A stretch of DNA of 64,000 bases from DATBFG01 sp036558645 (GCA_036558645.1 DATBFG010000101.1:11426-75425); one strand, 5' to 3'. Counted from the first letter of the stretch, positions 9,556 through 18,156 are shown. Notes: generated by a model not told the origin, from the letters alone. Numbers and translations are program-made.

Positions 9556-10347
9556 CTAGGCCGATTTCTTAATTCTCTCCTTTCCGGTCTCTTCGCCCGC
9601 GGGCTTGTTCTTGGAAATCTCCCTTTCGCGTCCCTGGATTACTTGTTGCAGTTCTGGGGACTCAACGATTTTCCATTTGCCGCCCGTATTCCACGGACCG
9701 CGAGCGTCGGTTTCTCCTTCATCGCCGACTCCAGTAGAGTCGTTAAAATACTCATCCACCAGGCCTGGCGTTGGCGATATGCTTCCGATTGAGAACGGAT
9801 TCTTCCCCAAGCTCTCAAGCGCAGCAGAGAATGCCTTCATGTGAGTGATCTCACGCGTCATAAGGAATTGAAGGGCGTCTTTGGTTCCGGAGTCGTCACA
9901 GAAATTGATCAGGCGCTCGTAAACGATCTTCGCCCTCGCTTCGGCGGCAATATTGCTGCGCAGATCAACATCCAGTTCTCCGGTTATCTTCAGATAATCG
10001 GCGGTCCAAGCGTCGCCCATGGAGTTGAACAAGCCAACACCACCTCCACCCGCGATCGCGATGAGGGGATCAGCCTCGGCAGAATCCCTACTTTTCTTCA
10101 TTGGCTTGAGATGCATACGTGCCAACGTGCCCACGATTTCCAAATGGCTTAACTCTTCGGTTCCTATGTCCAACAACATGTCTTTGCGGTCTGGATCATC
10201 ACAATTCAGGCCTTGAATCGAGTACTGCATCGCAGCCGCAAGCTCGCCGTTAGCCCCACCGAATTGCTCCAGCAGCATGTTGCCAAAGCGAGGATCGGGA
10301 CTTCCGACATTCACCGTGTACATCAGTTTTTTTATGTGGTGGTACAT
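9556..10347 (-). CDS. Manganese catalase
   Basis: 263-residue dimanganese catalase, cytoplasmic, 2 H2O2 to water and oxygen. The four-helix bundle carries the expected ligands: GANGELAAAMQY (Glu35), EELSHLE (Glu65, His68), AEARAKIVYE and REITHMKAF (ExxH). The C-terminal segment PFSIGSISPTPGLVDEYFNDS is typical, followed by a basic tail. GGAGGAG lies 8 nt before the ATG. Stands alone, probably an oxidative or desiccation-stress gene. Confidence 0.96.
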   Translation of the reverse strand: MYHHIKKLMYTVNVGSPDPRFGNMLLEQFGGANGELAAAMQYSIQGLNCDDPDRKDMLLDIGTEELSHLEIVGTLARMHLKPMKKSRDSAEADPLIAIAGGGGVGLFNSMGDAWTADYLKITGELDVDLRSNIAAEARAKIVYERLINFCDDSGTKDALQFLMTREITHMKAFSAALESLGKNPFSIGSISPTPGLVDEYFNDSTGVGDEGETDARGPWNTGGKWKIVESPELQQVIQGREREISKNKPAGEETGKERIKKSA

Positions 10348-11048
10348 CCGAATTTCTCCTCCTGATTGTTATCGTTGGTTCTCGCCCTTCGTGTATTGAG
10401 CTTCTGGCCAACTGCGGCATCACACGTACGTGCCTGAACGACAGAGCCCGCCTCCTTGATCAGGTTGACCGCCGTTAACCGCGATGTGGTTGGGCCCTCT
10501 CAATTTGTTTGGATTGGAGAGTTGCAGATCGCCAACCGACTTCAATGGCGATTCCTACCGGGCAAGCCAGATGGAATGATAAAGAAGCCTCTCCGAGACT
10601 ATTGGATAGAGTCGGGCGAGGCTATCGGCAAGCGGCTGTAGTAATTGCCGGGGCTCAACGTAGAGCGTGGATTATGTCGGGTAACGTACAGACCTGCGGG
10701 AAAACGATTACTCAACTGAAGCGGTCCTCTTTTTGTTTTTGGCTCACGACAGTCTCGGCGCTGGCGCAGGGACCCGCAACCGGACATCCGGGTTAAATCG
10801 ACAGAACAATGCGTCAAACACATGCTACTCCCCGACCTGCGATGTCAAGTAGCCGGGATATGGCAAGTGGCAAGCCTAACGTATACGTTATGTCGCGTCG
10901 GATAGTACCCGCCCGGGAGCTCTCGAAACAAATTTGACAAACTGGCCGCGCAAACCTCTCCGTCAATTTCGCGTCGAAGGGCTTGTTCCGCTGATGCCAA
11001 TAGAGACCCAAAAGATAACACCCGGCCATGCGAAAGGAGATTTAAAGC
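10348..11048. other. Gene-poor region with gene remnants
   Basis: No intact gene is convincing. A short frame at 10456-10641 and a signal-peptide-like segment near 10720-10795 (KRSSFCFWLTTVSALAQG, then a stop) look like remnants of small exported proteins. A 14-bp palindrome is annotated separately. Confidence 0.5.
10877..10890. promoter_or_regulatory. Perfect 14-bp palindrome TAACGTATACGTTA
   Basis: Self-complementary over 14 bases in the gene-poor stretch, about 160 bp before the frameshifted small gene at 11049. Shares AACGT/ACGTT character with the palindrome at 6983 but is a different site. Confidence 0.3.
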
Positions 11049-11174
11049 ATGACTATTACGCGAAATTCACTTTCATCTCATCATCGTTTTCCTGGCCGTG
11101 TGTACACCGCTCATGATGGGTGCAGCTGCACAGCAGCAAGCGAACGCTGTTTAACAAGGTTGGATTGCCGTTAA
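11049..11174 (+). pseudogene. Frameshifted remnant of a small exported protein
   Basis: GAAAGGAG lies 9 nt before the ATG, an excellent ribosome binding site, but the frame encodes only 41 atypical residues (MTITRNSLSSHHRF...). A shift of frame after about codon 7 gives a textbook signal peptide, HLIIVFLAVCTPLMMGAAA, then QQQANAV and a stop. I infer a decayed secreted-protein gene with one frameshift and an early stop. Confidence 0.45.
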
Positions 11175-11230
11175 CCATTCAGGGTATCGCTGGGCGGTAG
11201 GCAATCTGGACATCGGGAGGGAAAATAGAA

Positions 11231-11839
11231 ATGCGAAGACAACGCAGATTCTGGAAGGGTGCGGTTGCCGGATTGGCAGGAGGACTTGCCGGCACCATCG
11301 CGATGACGATATTCCAGAAAAGCTGGGCAGCTACAGCAAAGAAACTCGCCGAACAGAACAATGGTCAGCAGCCGAACCGCAATGCCCGAGGGGGAGAGTC
11401 TCGGGACGAAAGCGAAGATTCAACCGTAAAGGTGGCAGCGAAGATTGCCAGCTTCGCCGGGACGCCGCTGACGACTGAGCAAAAGAAAATGGGGGGATCG
11501 GCGGTTCATTATGGGTTCGGAGCTACAATGGGTCTACTCTTTGGATCGCTGAGAGAAATCGCGCCGTATCAAGCATGGCGCTATCCGGCGCTGACTGGCA
11601 TCTGTTTCGGGACCCTTGTGTTCCTTGGAGCTGATGAAATCGCTGTACCCTCTCTGAACTTGTCCGAGAAGCCTTCTCAAAAGTCGGCGTCCGAACACGC
11701 TTACGAACTCGCTGGCCATGTCATATTTGGTCTGACCCTTGGCTACATTACAAGAGCAGTACGCGATCGCCGATGGAGCGAAAGTGGTTCAACAGCAGGG
11801 CGACGCAGAACTGGACAATGCCACGAAATTTTTCGGTAA
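11231..11839 (+). CDS. DUF1440-like membrane protein, C-terminus altered
   Basis: 202 residues. N-terminal helix FWKGAVAGLAGGLAGTIAMTIFQ, a polar loop rich in N/Q/E, then HYGFGATMGLLFGSLRE, PALTGICFGTLVFLGADE and HVIFGLTLGYITRAV: four membrane segments, as in DUF1440-like inner-membrane proteins. After about residue 177 the frame runs into sequence that codes for a DinB fragment in another frame, so the last ~25 residues (WSESGSTAGRRRTGQ...) are not native. Starts just after a GGGAGGG-type site. Confidence 0.65.
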   Translation: MRRQRRFWKGAVAGLAGGLAGTIAMTIFQKSWAATAKKLAEQNNGQQPNRNARGGESRDESEDSTVKVAAKIASFAGTPLTTEQKKMGGSAVHYGFGATMGLLFGSLREIAPYQAWRYPALTGICFGTLVFLGADEIAVPSLNLSEKPSQKSASEHAYELAGHVIFGLTLGYITRAVRDRRWSESGSTAGRRRTGQCHEIFR

Positions 11840-11960
11840 CCAGATGGCCCACAATTCCTCCATCTGGACGTTCGCCATCGAGCATAGTGGCGAGCACTAT
11901 GGCCAGCTTGTGGTCTACTATCGCGCGAACAACCTGGTTCCACCGTCGTCGCGGCAATAG
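11739..11960 (+). pseudogene. C-terminal fragment of a DinB-family protein
   Basis: About 70 residues ending GDAELDNATKFFGNQ...WTFAIEHSGEHYGQL then VVYYRANNLVPPSSRQ match the last third of DinB/DUF664-type four-helix proteins, including the conserved second metal-site motif HSGEHYGQ. The N-terminal two helices are missing and the fragment overlaps the 3' end of the DUF1440-like gene in another frame. It is best read as a recombination remnant, though a short translated product cannot be excluded. Confidence 0.6.
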
Positions 11961-12020
11961 GACGAGAGTTTCGCCCATTGGCGGGGCAAAGGCTGGACGA
12001 CGCATTAAGCATCGAGACCT

Positions 12021-12053
12021 TCTAGGTAACCAGGTCGCACCTGGTCGCCTAGA
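12021..12053. other. Long imperfect hairpin
   Basis: TCTAGG and CCTAGA form the base, ACCAGGT (12029-12035) and ACCTGGT (12039-12045) the upper stem, with a 2x2 internal loop and a 3-base CGC loop. No T-run follows on either side, so it is not a standard terminator. The CCTAGAATTGG at its right edge recurs at 13569. Confidence 0.5.
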
Positions 12054-12129
12054 ATTGGAAGTCGACTCCTCTGTCCCTGACATTTGTGCATTTCCGCTGT
12101 TCCTACATTCCCACATTCGTTGAAGCGGC

Positions 12130-12172
12130 TTGGCAATTAATAGTACTAAGCGTATTATTACGTTGCGTACTA
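12130..12172 (+). promoter_or_regulatory. padR promoter with overlapping inverted-repeat operator
   Basis: TTGGCA (12130-12135), 17 bp, TATTAT (12153-12158) puts the transcription start only a few bases before the ATG at 12172. An inverted repeat TAGTAC-N4-CGTA (12141-12154) / TACG-N4-GTACTA (12159-12172) covers the -10 and ends in the start codon, so the product probably represses itself. No Shine-Dalgarno: the mRNA is near-leaderless. Confidence 0.6.
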
Positions 12173-12726
12173 TGGAACACAATTCCCTGCTCGGCTATGC
12201 GCTGTTAGGTCTGCTTCACCACCGGCCATTCTCTGGCTATGACCTCCGCAAGATCTTCTCCTCTTCCCCGATCGCAGGATTCAGTGACAGTCCGGGCGCA
12301 ATCTATCCGGCTCTGCGCCGACTGCAGTTACGGGGACTGGTGCGCGGCGTGGTCGAGCCGTCGAACGGCCTACGAAAGCGCCGCGTGTTCAGCATCACAC
12401 CCAAAGGACTCGTCTCGCTGAAGGCGTGGCAAAGCAAGCCCATTGTGCGGGATGACATCATCCACCGCATGGGGGACCTGTTGCTGCGCTTTGCCTTCAT
12501 GGACCGTACGCTAGGCACACAACGTGCCCAAGCATTCCTCCGGGAGCTTTCCCGAGAGCTGTCGTCCTACCTCCCGATTCTCCGTCAACACCTCGACACT
12601 CACGCAAGTGAAATGCTCCTCTCAGGCCGCCTGGCGCTTGAGAGCGGCATTCAAGGATACGAGGCACAACTGCAGTGGGCCAGGAGATCCTTCGCTCGGT
12701 ACGAGCGAAGAAAGAAGGAGCCATGA
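12172..12726 (+). CDS. PadR-family transcriptional regulator
   Basis: 184 residues from the ATG at 12172 (MEHNSLLGYALLGLLHHRPFSGYDLRKIF, the classic PadR start). Winged helix at about 8-80 (GAIYPALRRLQLRGLVRGVVE...RRVFSITPKGLVSLKAW), then the helical dimerisation domain of the Vir-like PadR_2 type. Member of a two-gene operon: its TGA overlaps the next ATG (ATGA). Likely controls itself and the membrane protein through the operator at 12141-12172, possibly sensing a small aromatic or toxic ligand. Confidence 0.88.
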   Translation: MEHNSLLGYALLGLLHHRPFSGYDLRKIFSSSPIAGFSDSPGAIYPALRRLQLRGLVRGVVEPSNGLRKRRVFSITPKGLVSLKAWQSKPIVRDDIIHRMGDLLLRFAFMDRTLGTQRAQAFLRELSRELSSYLPILRQHLDTHASEMLLSGRLALESGIQGYEAQLQWARRSFARYERRKKEP

Positions 12727-13535
12727 CGTTACGCATCGTACTGTACTGCCTTCTCGGTGGACTCTCCGTCTGCATCGCCGCTATGGGCGCGGGACACTTT
12801 GTGTGGTGGTGGCTATCGGGAATCGTGCTGGCAGCGGGCCTGGTTCCAGTGGCGCGGTTCGGGCCGCAAGATGCGCTCGGACAGTTCGGAGCAATCCTCT
12901 CGATTCTGGTTATCGTCGGATCGGTGTGCACCATATCAGAAGCGGTGATCTTCGTCCCCAGCCAGAAAGGAGTGGCCGCTCGTGACCTAGTAGGAGGCGT
13001 TGTGATGAATCTCATCACCGCGGTCGTTCTGACGCTACTCGCAAAGCTTTTGAAGCTGACAGAGCCCGCCACATCGATGCCTGCACACAGGTCGCCCGCC
13101 ATCGCCACTGTAATGGTTGGGCTCAGCGGGATCGCATATGTCGTCTACTACCTGATCTCCGGATCTATCACCTACCAATTCTTCACCAGGCAGTATTATC
13201 CTGACGCTCCCAGGATGGTGGCGGAACTAGGTTGGTGGTTCTGGGCGATTGAGCTGGCTCGCGGAATACTGATGACACTCGCCGTCGTTCCCATCATCTA
13301 CACCTTACGCATGCGGCGCTGGCACGCGGCTCTGGCGGTTGGAGCGATGTTATGGATCTCAGGTGGCGCATCGCCGTTGCTGATTCCCAACGAACTGATG
13401 ACACCCGTGCAGCGTTGCATTCACATCGTCGAGATCCTGACCCAGAACGCGCCCCTGGGGATTACCGCCGTCTTGCTGCTGCGACCAAGATCCACGAAAG
13501 TCTTGGGATTGTTACAACCGGCAGCCAGTCGATAG
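12723..13535 (+). CDS. Polytopic membrane protein co-transcribed with padR
   Basis: 270 residues with about seven hydrophobic segments (e.g. IVLYCLLGGLSVCIAAMGAG, FGAILSILVIVGSVCTISEA, LITAVVLTLLAKLLKL, WWFWAIELARGILMTLAVVP). No recognised family. The ATG overlaps the padR stop by 4 bp and AAGGAG lies just upstream, so it is translationally coupled. By analogy with padR-linked genes it may be a transport or stress-response protein, but nothing in the sequence proves this. Antisense and shifted frames here are artefacts. Confidence 0.75.
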   Translation: MTLRIVLYCLLGGLSVCIAAMGAGHFVWWWLSGIVLAAGLVPVARFGPQDALGQFGAILSILVIVGSVCTISEAVIFVPSQKGVAARDLVGGVVMNLITAVVLTLLAKLLKLTEPATSMPAHRSPAIATVMVGLSGIAYVVYYLISGSITYQFFTRQYYPDAPRMVAELGWWFWAIELARGILMTLAVVPIIYTLRMRRWHAALAVGAMLWISGGASPLLIPNELMTPVQRCIHIVEILTQNAPLGITAVLLLRPRSTKVLGLLQPAASR

Positions 13536-13542
13536 CGTCGGG

Positions 13543-13580
13543 CCTAGTAACAGACCGAACCTTCGTTACCTAGAATTGGG
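13543..13580. repeat. Bulged hairpin of the TAGTAACAGACC type
   Basis: CCTAGTAAC (13543-13551) pairs with GTTACCTAG (13565-13573) with one bulged base. Related strings occur at 7367-7380 (TTAGTGACAGACC) and 27233-27245 (TTAACAGACCAGTTAC), and CCTAGAATTGG (13569-13579) repeats 12048-12058. Small dispersed intergenic repeat candidate. Confidence 0.35.
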
Positions 13581-13705
13581 GGAACATCCCGTCTGTCTCC
13601 CCGCGTCGCAAATCTTCTCGCTGTTCGAAACTACCTGATGTAACATGGCCTACACTTCTTCCCTGTTCCCTCGAGTGGTCCCAAATCTTTGTGTCGAGGT
13701 GTTCC

Positions 13706-15181
13706 ATGGGCAATCTTGCAGTTGTACCGGCCCCGGTTCCATCGGCTGAGCCGCGCATCTTTCGCATATTCATCAGCTATGCATCGGAAGACGCGTTCCT
13801 CGCGCAGGCGATCGGCAAATCGCTGAAAATCGCCTTGGGAGACGTATTCGCCGAGATCAATATCGACAAATGGTTCCTGCAGCCTGGCAGCGAATTCAAA
13901 AGGCAGATCGAATCCAAGCTGGAGAAGACAGACGTCCTGATTATTGTCTATACCGGCGTTGATAAACCGAGTCACGGGTACACAGGTTGGGAGGTCGGCT
14001 ATTTTGACCGCGTCATGAAGTCGGCCGACAATCGCACGAAAGTAGCACTGTTTCTCGATACTCCGCCGGCTATTTCAGCGGACGAGCAAGGTGTCACACT
14101 GGGCATTGGGAAAAACAAACTCCAAGGTTCAGCTGAGGCGTTCGAGGGCGAACTCGGCAAGGACGGCGACGATCCTCTGGCAGCGCTAATCGCCAAGTGG
14201 CAGGACGAAGTGGCGGAGATCACGAAGCAGGCCGGCTTTCCCAAACGCGAGATGCGGCCGGAACAGGATGCCGCTTGCTGCGCCAAAAACATGCGCCTGG
14301 AGATCTTCCGTTACCTGAAGACAACGGTGGATATCACCTTGAAGCCGCAGAAGCAGATCATGATTCGAGCCAAGGGAGCTGCACTGCAGCAATCGCAGAG
14401 CGACCTACCGATGGATGCGGAACTGGTGTCTGCTGGTGGGTCTCCTATGAGCATCTTTGGTCTGCCAGACGCTCCCATGACTTGGGAAAAGTTTTTGCAG
14501 GCTACGGGTCAGACTCGTTATGGAGATTCGTGGCGAGACGCGATTACGAATGTCGTGTTGTCGGGGCTGGACAAAATCAATGTGGACAATAGTCAGATCG
14601 TTGTTTCCAGCGATGAAAGCAAGACGTATCGCGTGATCCTAACCACCGCGACGAAGTATTATGACGATCAGCGTGAATTCAATTTGTATTTTGTTGAGGC
14701 TTTACGCCGTGCCGAATATGGCGACCAGGCAACAACCTTGTTACTCAAGGGATTGGAGCTGGTGTGCCGATTTCGTTTCATGTTTCTCGAGGAAGACAGC
14801 GAATTCAGTTATCGCAACATGCTCGTGATGCCGGTTGATCGAGTTCCAGAAGTGGTCAGCCGGCTGCAAAAGGAACTGAACTTGTTGCGTAAGGACTCAC
14901 GAGACGCCGGACTGGATGAGCCCCATATTTGGCGCCAGTTCGTGAGTTGGGATCAGATTGAAAAGATGGCCGCAGCTTATCGTCCGAACGAGATACAACT
15001 TCGCGCAACGATTGCCCGTGTCCTGGAAGCAAAGGGACAGGAAGACAAAATTCTGCCCTTGCGACAGGAGATCGCCGATGTTCTGAAATCGTTGACCGAA
15101 GCAATACGACCGGGAAATACGTTGCTGCTGCAGGAAATGGCGAAGGCGTTACAGGAGCTGGCGATTAAGGTGGATAAATAA
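13706..15181 (+). CDS. TIR-domain protein with an unrecognised C-terminal region
   Basis: 491 residues from ATG 13706 (an in-frame GTG at 13691 would add five). Residues 18-150 form a bacterial TIR domain: RIFISYASEDAFLAQAIGKS, DKWFLQPGSEFKRQIESKLE, DVLIIVYT, then GYTGWEVGYF with Glu96 in the position of the catalytic glutamate of NAD-cleaving TIRs. The remaining ~340 residues have no family I know; the end is helical (LTEAIRPGNTLLLQEMAKALQE). No signal peptide or membrane segment. It stands alone, between the padR operon and a convergent sugar kinase. TIR proteins often serve as NADase effectors in antiphage defence, but others are adaptors; role here is inferred. Confidence 0.8.
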   Translation: MGNLAVVPAPVPSAEPRIFRIFISYASEDAFLAQAIGKSLKIALGDVFAEINIDKWFLQPGSEFKRQIESKLEKTDVLIIVYTGVDKPSHGYTGWEVGYFDRVMKSADNRTKVALFLDTPPAISADEQGVTLGIGKNKLQGSAEAFEGELGKDGDDPLAALIAKWQDEVAEITKQAGFPKREMRPEQDAACCAKNMRLEIFRYLKTTVDITLKPQKQIMIRAKGAALQQSQSDLPMDAELVSAGGSPMSIFGLPDAPMTWEKFLQATGQTRYGDSWRDAITNVVLSGLDKINVDNSQIVVSSDESKTYRVILTTATKYYDDQREFNLYFVEALRRAEYGDQATTLLLKGLELVCRFRFMFLEEDSEFSYRNMLVMPVDRVPEVVSRLQKELNLLRKDSRDAGLDEPHIWRQFVSWDQIEKMAAAYRPNEIQLRATIARVLEAKGQEDKILPLRQEIADVLKSLTEAIRPGNTLLLQEMAKALQELAIKVDK

Positions 15182-15257
15182 GACCTGTGTAGTGGTTTCA
15201 TTCCAGGCTAGCAGCAAGAGCAGGCGCGAACCTGGGGCACCTTGCGCTGCGAGAGTG

Positions 15258-16157
15258 TTAATTGAACCCCATTATCGCTCTCTGCGCAAGGGTGATCGGT
15301 GGTGTTGCTCCGGGCTCGCTTGCTACCCATGAGCCAAGGTGGTTTGCAGCGTCATTGATGCGATCGAGGGGCGCACCACGCAGGTAATGATGCACGAGGG
15401 CAGCGGTGAAAGCGTCGCCCGCTCCGACCGTATCGGCCACGGAACACTTCACGCCACGGTGGCGGGCGACCTGATTCTGCGTTACCAAGAGGCTTCCGCG
15501 ACTTCCCCGAGTGACGCACACCAGCCGCAGGTTGAAATGGCGAAGGAGCGTACGGGCAGATTTTTCTTGCGTGCTGTAGCTGAGATTCATCCGTTCCATG
15601 ATGTGAGGAAGTTCCTCGTCATTGACTTTCACGATGTTTGCCAGCCTGAGCGAATTTGAAATTACCTTAGTGGAGTAGAAGGGCGGACGAAGATTTACAT
15701 CGAAGACGCGTAGGGTAGCGGGCCGAGTCGACCGCAGAAACATTAACACCGCCTTTCGGCTGACTGCCGAACGCTGAGCAAGCGAACCGAAGCAGACAAC
15801 ATCGGCGCGCTGAGCAAGCCTTTTCCAGGCGGGAGTCCATGACAGGAAGTCCCAGGCAACCGCCCGAGTGATGGTGAACCCGGGCTGGCCGGATTTATCG
15901 ATCTCGACGCGAACTGTGCTGGTTGGATGTGCAGGATCCAGCTGAACGTGGGATGACCGCAATCCGAGTTTTCGCAATCGCTGCAGGGCTTCCCTGCCGA
16001 GAGCGTCTTCACCCACTCTGCTGGCAACGATGGCATTATCGCCGAGGATGTGGGCAAAGTACGCGAAGTTTGCCGGGCCTCCGCCCAGGTGCTTGCCGCC
16101 CGGCAGCATGTCCCAGAGCAGCTCTCCCAAGCCGACCATCGTGTAGCGTTGTTTCAT
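15258..16157 (-). CDS. PfkB-family sugar kinase (fructokinase-like)
   Basis: About 299 residues from ATG 16157. MVGLGELLWDMLPGGKHLGG is the N-terminal substrate-binding signature with the LGGGPANFAYFAHILG helix, and DTVGAGDAFTAALVHHYLRG is PfkB signature 2 with the catalytic Asp. Phosphorylates a sugar, most likely fructose, with ATP in the cytoplasm. The frame extends upstream to 16343 but that part crosses the divergent antiporter start and is not family-like. A second candidate start is ATG 16190. Confidence 0.9.
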   Translation of the reverse strand: MKQRYTMVGLGELLWDMLPGGKHLGGGPANFAYFAHILGDNAIVASRVGEDALGREALQRLRKLGLRSSHVQLDPAHPTSTVRVEIDKSGQPGFTITRAVAWDFLSWTPAWKRLAQRADVVCFGSLAQRSAVSRKAVLMFLRSTRPATLRVFDVNLRPPFYSTKVISNSLRLANIVKVNDEELPHIMERMNLSYSTQEKSARTLLRHFNLRLVCVTRGSRGSLLVTQNQVARHRGVKCSVADTVGAGDAFTAALVHHYLRGAPLDRINDAANHLGSWVASEPGATPPITLAQRAIMGFN

Positions 16158-16287
16158 CACTTTTTCGATGCGACCTCCCGCCTTTCCCATCACAGGGCGT
16201 CGCGGAAGTATAGTCGACCGCCGAATGGTTGGCATTTGAGGGAATGCCGTCACCTTGCAAACCTGGCCGGCAAAGCGGCATCTCAGA

Positions 16288-17601
16288 ATGTTCGCGTGGA
16301 CTGCCAAGTTGACGAACTCTGAGCTCACCTTCGTTTTTCTCATCCTTCTGTTGCTGGTGGGATTAGCACAGATACTCGGCTACTTGTTCGTGAAGCTGCG
16401 CCAGCCGCGCGTGGCGGGCGAGATTCTTGCCGGCGTAGTTCTGGGGCCTGCGCTGCTGGGGCGCATAAGCTTCATGTCGCCGGTGCTCAGTGCTGTTCAA
16501 CACCAGGACAACATTCTGAATTTTGTTTATTGGTTGGGGTTGCTGCTGCTGATGTTTCTTTCAGGCGCCGAAACGCGCCAACTGTTTACGCGCGAGGAGA
16601 GGCGCGAGGTCGGGTGGCTCACCATCGTGGGTACCGGAATTCCTTTCGTGTTGGCGATCGCCTTCGGCTCCTCGTTGATTCGACCGGCACTCGCGGGCCC
16701 AAATGGCAATCGCGTTTCCCTCACGATTGTTCTGGCGGTAGGAGTCGCGGTGACGTCGGTGCCTGTGGTATCGAAGATCTTTGCTGATCTCAAGATTCTC
16801 CACACGCGATTTGCGAGGTTGATCCTAGGGGTGGCCGTCCTTGAGGACATCGTGCTCTGGCTTGCACTGGCCATCGCAACTACGCTCGCCGGAAGGGCAA
16901 CGTTCAATCCCCGGCAGATGGCGTTCCATCTTGTCATAACTGTCTCATTTTTTGTGCTCGGGCTTACGGTCATTCCTCGGGTTGTGAGGCAGGTCAATCA
17001 ATCACGCTTTAACGTCATGGCGAAGTACGCACCGGTCGCTTACGCTCTGGCTATCTTACTTTCATATTGTGTCGTCGCGGGCGCGCTTGGAATCAGCCTG
17101 GTTTTCGCTGCATTCCTGGCGGGATTTGCTGTGATTCATAAAAAGGGCATGTTGTTTACCGATGCTTTGGATGCCATCTCCAAGGTTGCATTCGGATTCT
17201 TCATACCGGTTTACTTCGCCTTGGTTGGATTGAAGCTGGATCTTGAGCGTGGCTTCGCGCTGGGAATGTTTGTTGCTTTCCTCCTTGGAAGCTGCGCCGT
17301 GAAGATATTGTCCGTGGGTGTTGCTGCAAGGCTGGCGGGGTTTCGAGGGCTTGACTTGGTGAATCTCGCAGTCACGACAAATGCGCGGGGCGGTCCCGGA
17401 ATCGTGCTAGCGAGTGTCGCATTCGAGGCCGGCATCATCAGCGCTCAGTTCTATACGACCTTAGTTCTGGTTGCGGTTCTCACGTCACAGGCGGCAGGAG
17501 CATGGTTGGATTACGTCTTGCGCAAAGGATGGGCGCTTTTGCAGCCTCATCCTCAAGGAACTACAGTCATTGCCGATGACAAGAGTACCTCGGCCGCATG
17601 A
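16288..17601 (+). CDS. CPA2-type cation/proton antiporter
   Basis: About 437 residues and 12-13 membrane segments, Na+/H+ exchanger domain of the Kef/NapA type: LRQPRVAGEILAGVVLGPAL (TM2-3), FLSGAETRQL, ILGVAVLEDIVLWLALAIA (the E-D ion-binding pair of the unwound helix), and PVYFALVGLKLDLE. It lacks a C-terminal RCK/TrkA-N domain, ending soon after the last helix. Expected in the inner membrane, exchanging Na+ or K+ for protons. Start taken at ATG 16288; ATG 16255 is also in frame. Divergent from the sugar kinase. Confidence 0.92.
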   Translation: MFAWTAKLTNSELTFVFLILLLLVGLAQILGYLFVKLRQPRVAGEILAGVVLGPALLGRISFMSPVLSAVQHQDNILNFVYWLGLLLLMFLSGAETRQLFTREERREVGWLTIVGTGIPFVLAIAFGSSLIRPALAGPNGNRVSLTIVLAVGVAVTSVPVVSKIFADLKILHTRFARLILGVAVLEDIVLWLALAIATTLAGRATFNPRQMAFHLVITVSFFVLGLTVIPRVVRQVNQSRFNVMAKYAPVAYALAILLSYCVVAGALGISLVFAAFLAGFAVIHKKGMLFTDALDAISKVAFGFFIPVYFALVGLKLDLERGFALGMFVAFLLGSCAVKILSVGVAARLAGFRGLDLVNLAVTTNARGGPGIVLASVAFEAGIISAQFYTTLVLVAVLTSQAAGAWLDYVLRKGWALLQPHPQGTTVIADDKSTSAA

Positions 17602-17727
17602 AACAACCTTAATCTCGTGTTCGGCTGCAGACATAAGCTTGTGAGTTTCTCGATTCTCGCCTTTCGCGTACATCCTGTGCAGTCAGAGGCCCATCCAACT
17701 GCAACGAACGAATGAGGCAGGTAAACC

Positions 17728-18156
17728 ATGAACTATGCATTGAGGTTCTTGTGCGTGCTAGTGCTCGGATTGATGAGCGTAAGCGTTTGGGCGCAACAGG
17801 ATCAGACACCACCGGAAAGCGCAACTTCTCCGGACAACACCAAGATCAACAAACGCGACCGCGATCCGGGACAGGCGACAGCCGACCAGCAAAGTAATAG
17901 CCAGGGTGATCGCGATCTGACCCAACAGATCCGCAAGGCGATCATGAAAGACAAATCGCTTTCCGCATATGCCCACAACATCAAGGTCATTACTCAGAAT
18001 GGAGAAGTGACGCTCAAGGGCCCGGTAAACACTGAAGAGGAGAAACAAGCCATCGGGACAAAGGCAGCCGAAGTAATCGGCAATCCCGACAAGGTACATA
18101 ACCAGATTGAGGTCACCGGCGGGACTGGCAAGCCTTCGCCCGGGCAGAATCAGTAA
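17728..18156 (+). CDS. Exported BON-domain protein
   Basis: 142 residues. Signal peptide MNYALRFLCVLVLGLMSVSVWAQ, a polar Gln/Asp-rich linker, then a single BON domain (DLTQQIRKAIMKDKSLSAYA...VITQNGEVTLKGPVNTEEEKQ...IEVTGG). BON domains bind phospholipid or other envelope components and occur in osmotic-stress proteins. Forms a likely pair with the following stress-protein gene 40 bp downstream, ending at the terminator at 18778. Confidence 0.9.
   Translation: MNYALRFLCVLVLGLMSVSVWAQQDQTPPESATSPDNTKINKRDRDPGQATADQQSNSQGDRDLTQQIRKAIMKDKSLSAYAHNIKVITQNGEVTLKGPVNTEEEKQAIGTKAAEVIGNPDKVHNQIEVTGGTGKPSPGQNQ

Noticed and set aside
10456..10641. 61-codon frame in the gene-poor region
   Set aside because: Some protein-like segments (DYWIESGEAIGKRL) but TTG start, no ribosome binding site and no partner; kept only as a possible remnant.
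12497..13108. 203-codon antisense frame over padR and the membrane gene
   Set aside because: Conflicts with two well-supported coupled genes and has no recognisable features.
16190..16343. Upstream extension of the PfkB kinase
   Set aside because: Would overlap the divergent antiporter start; the family's N-terminal motif begins right after ATG 16157.
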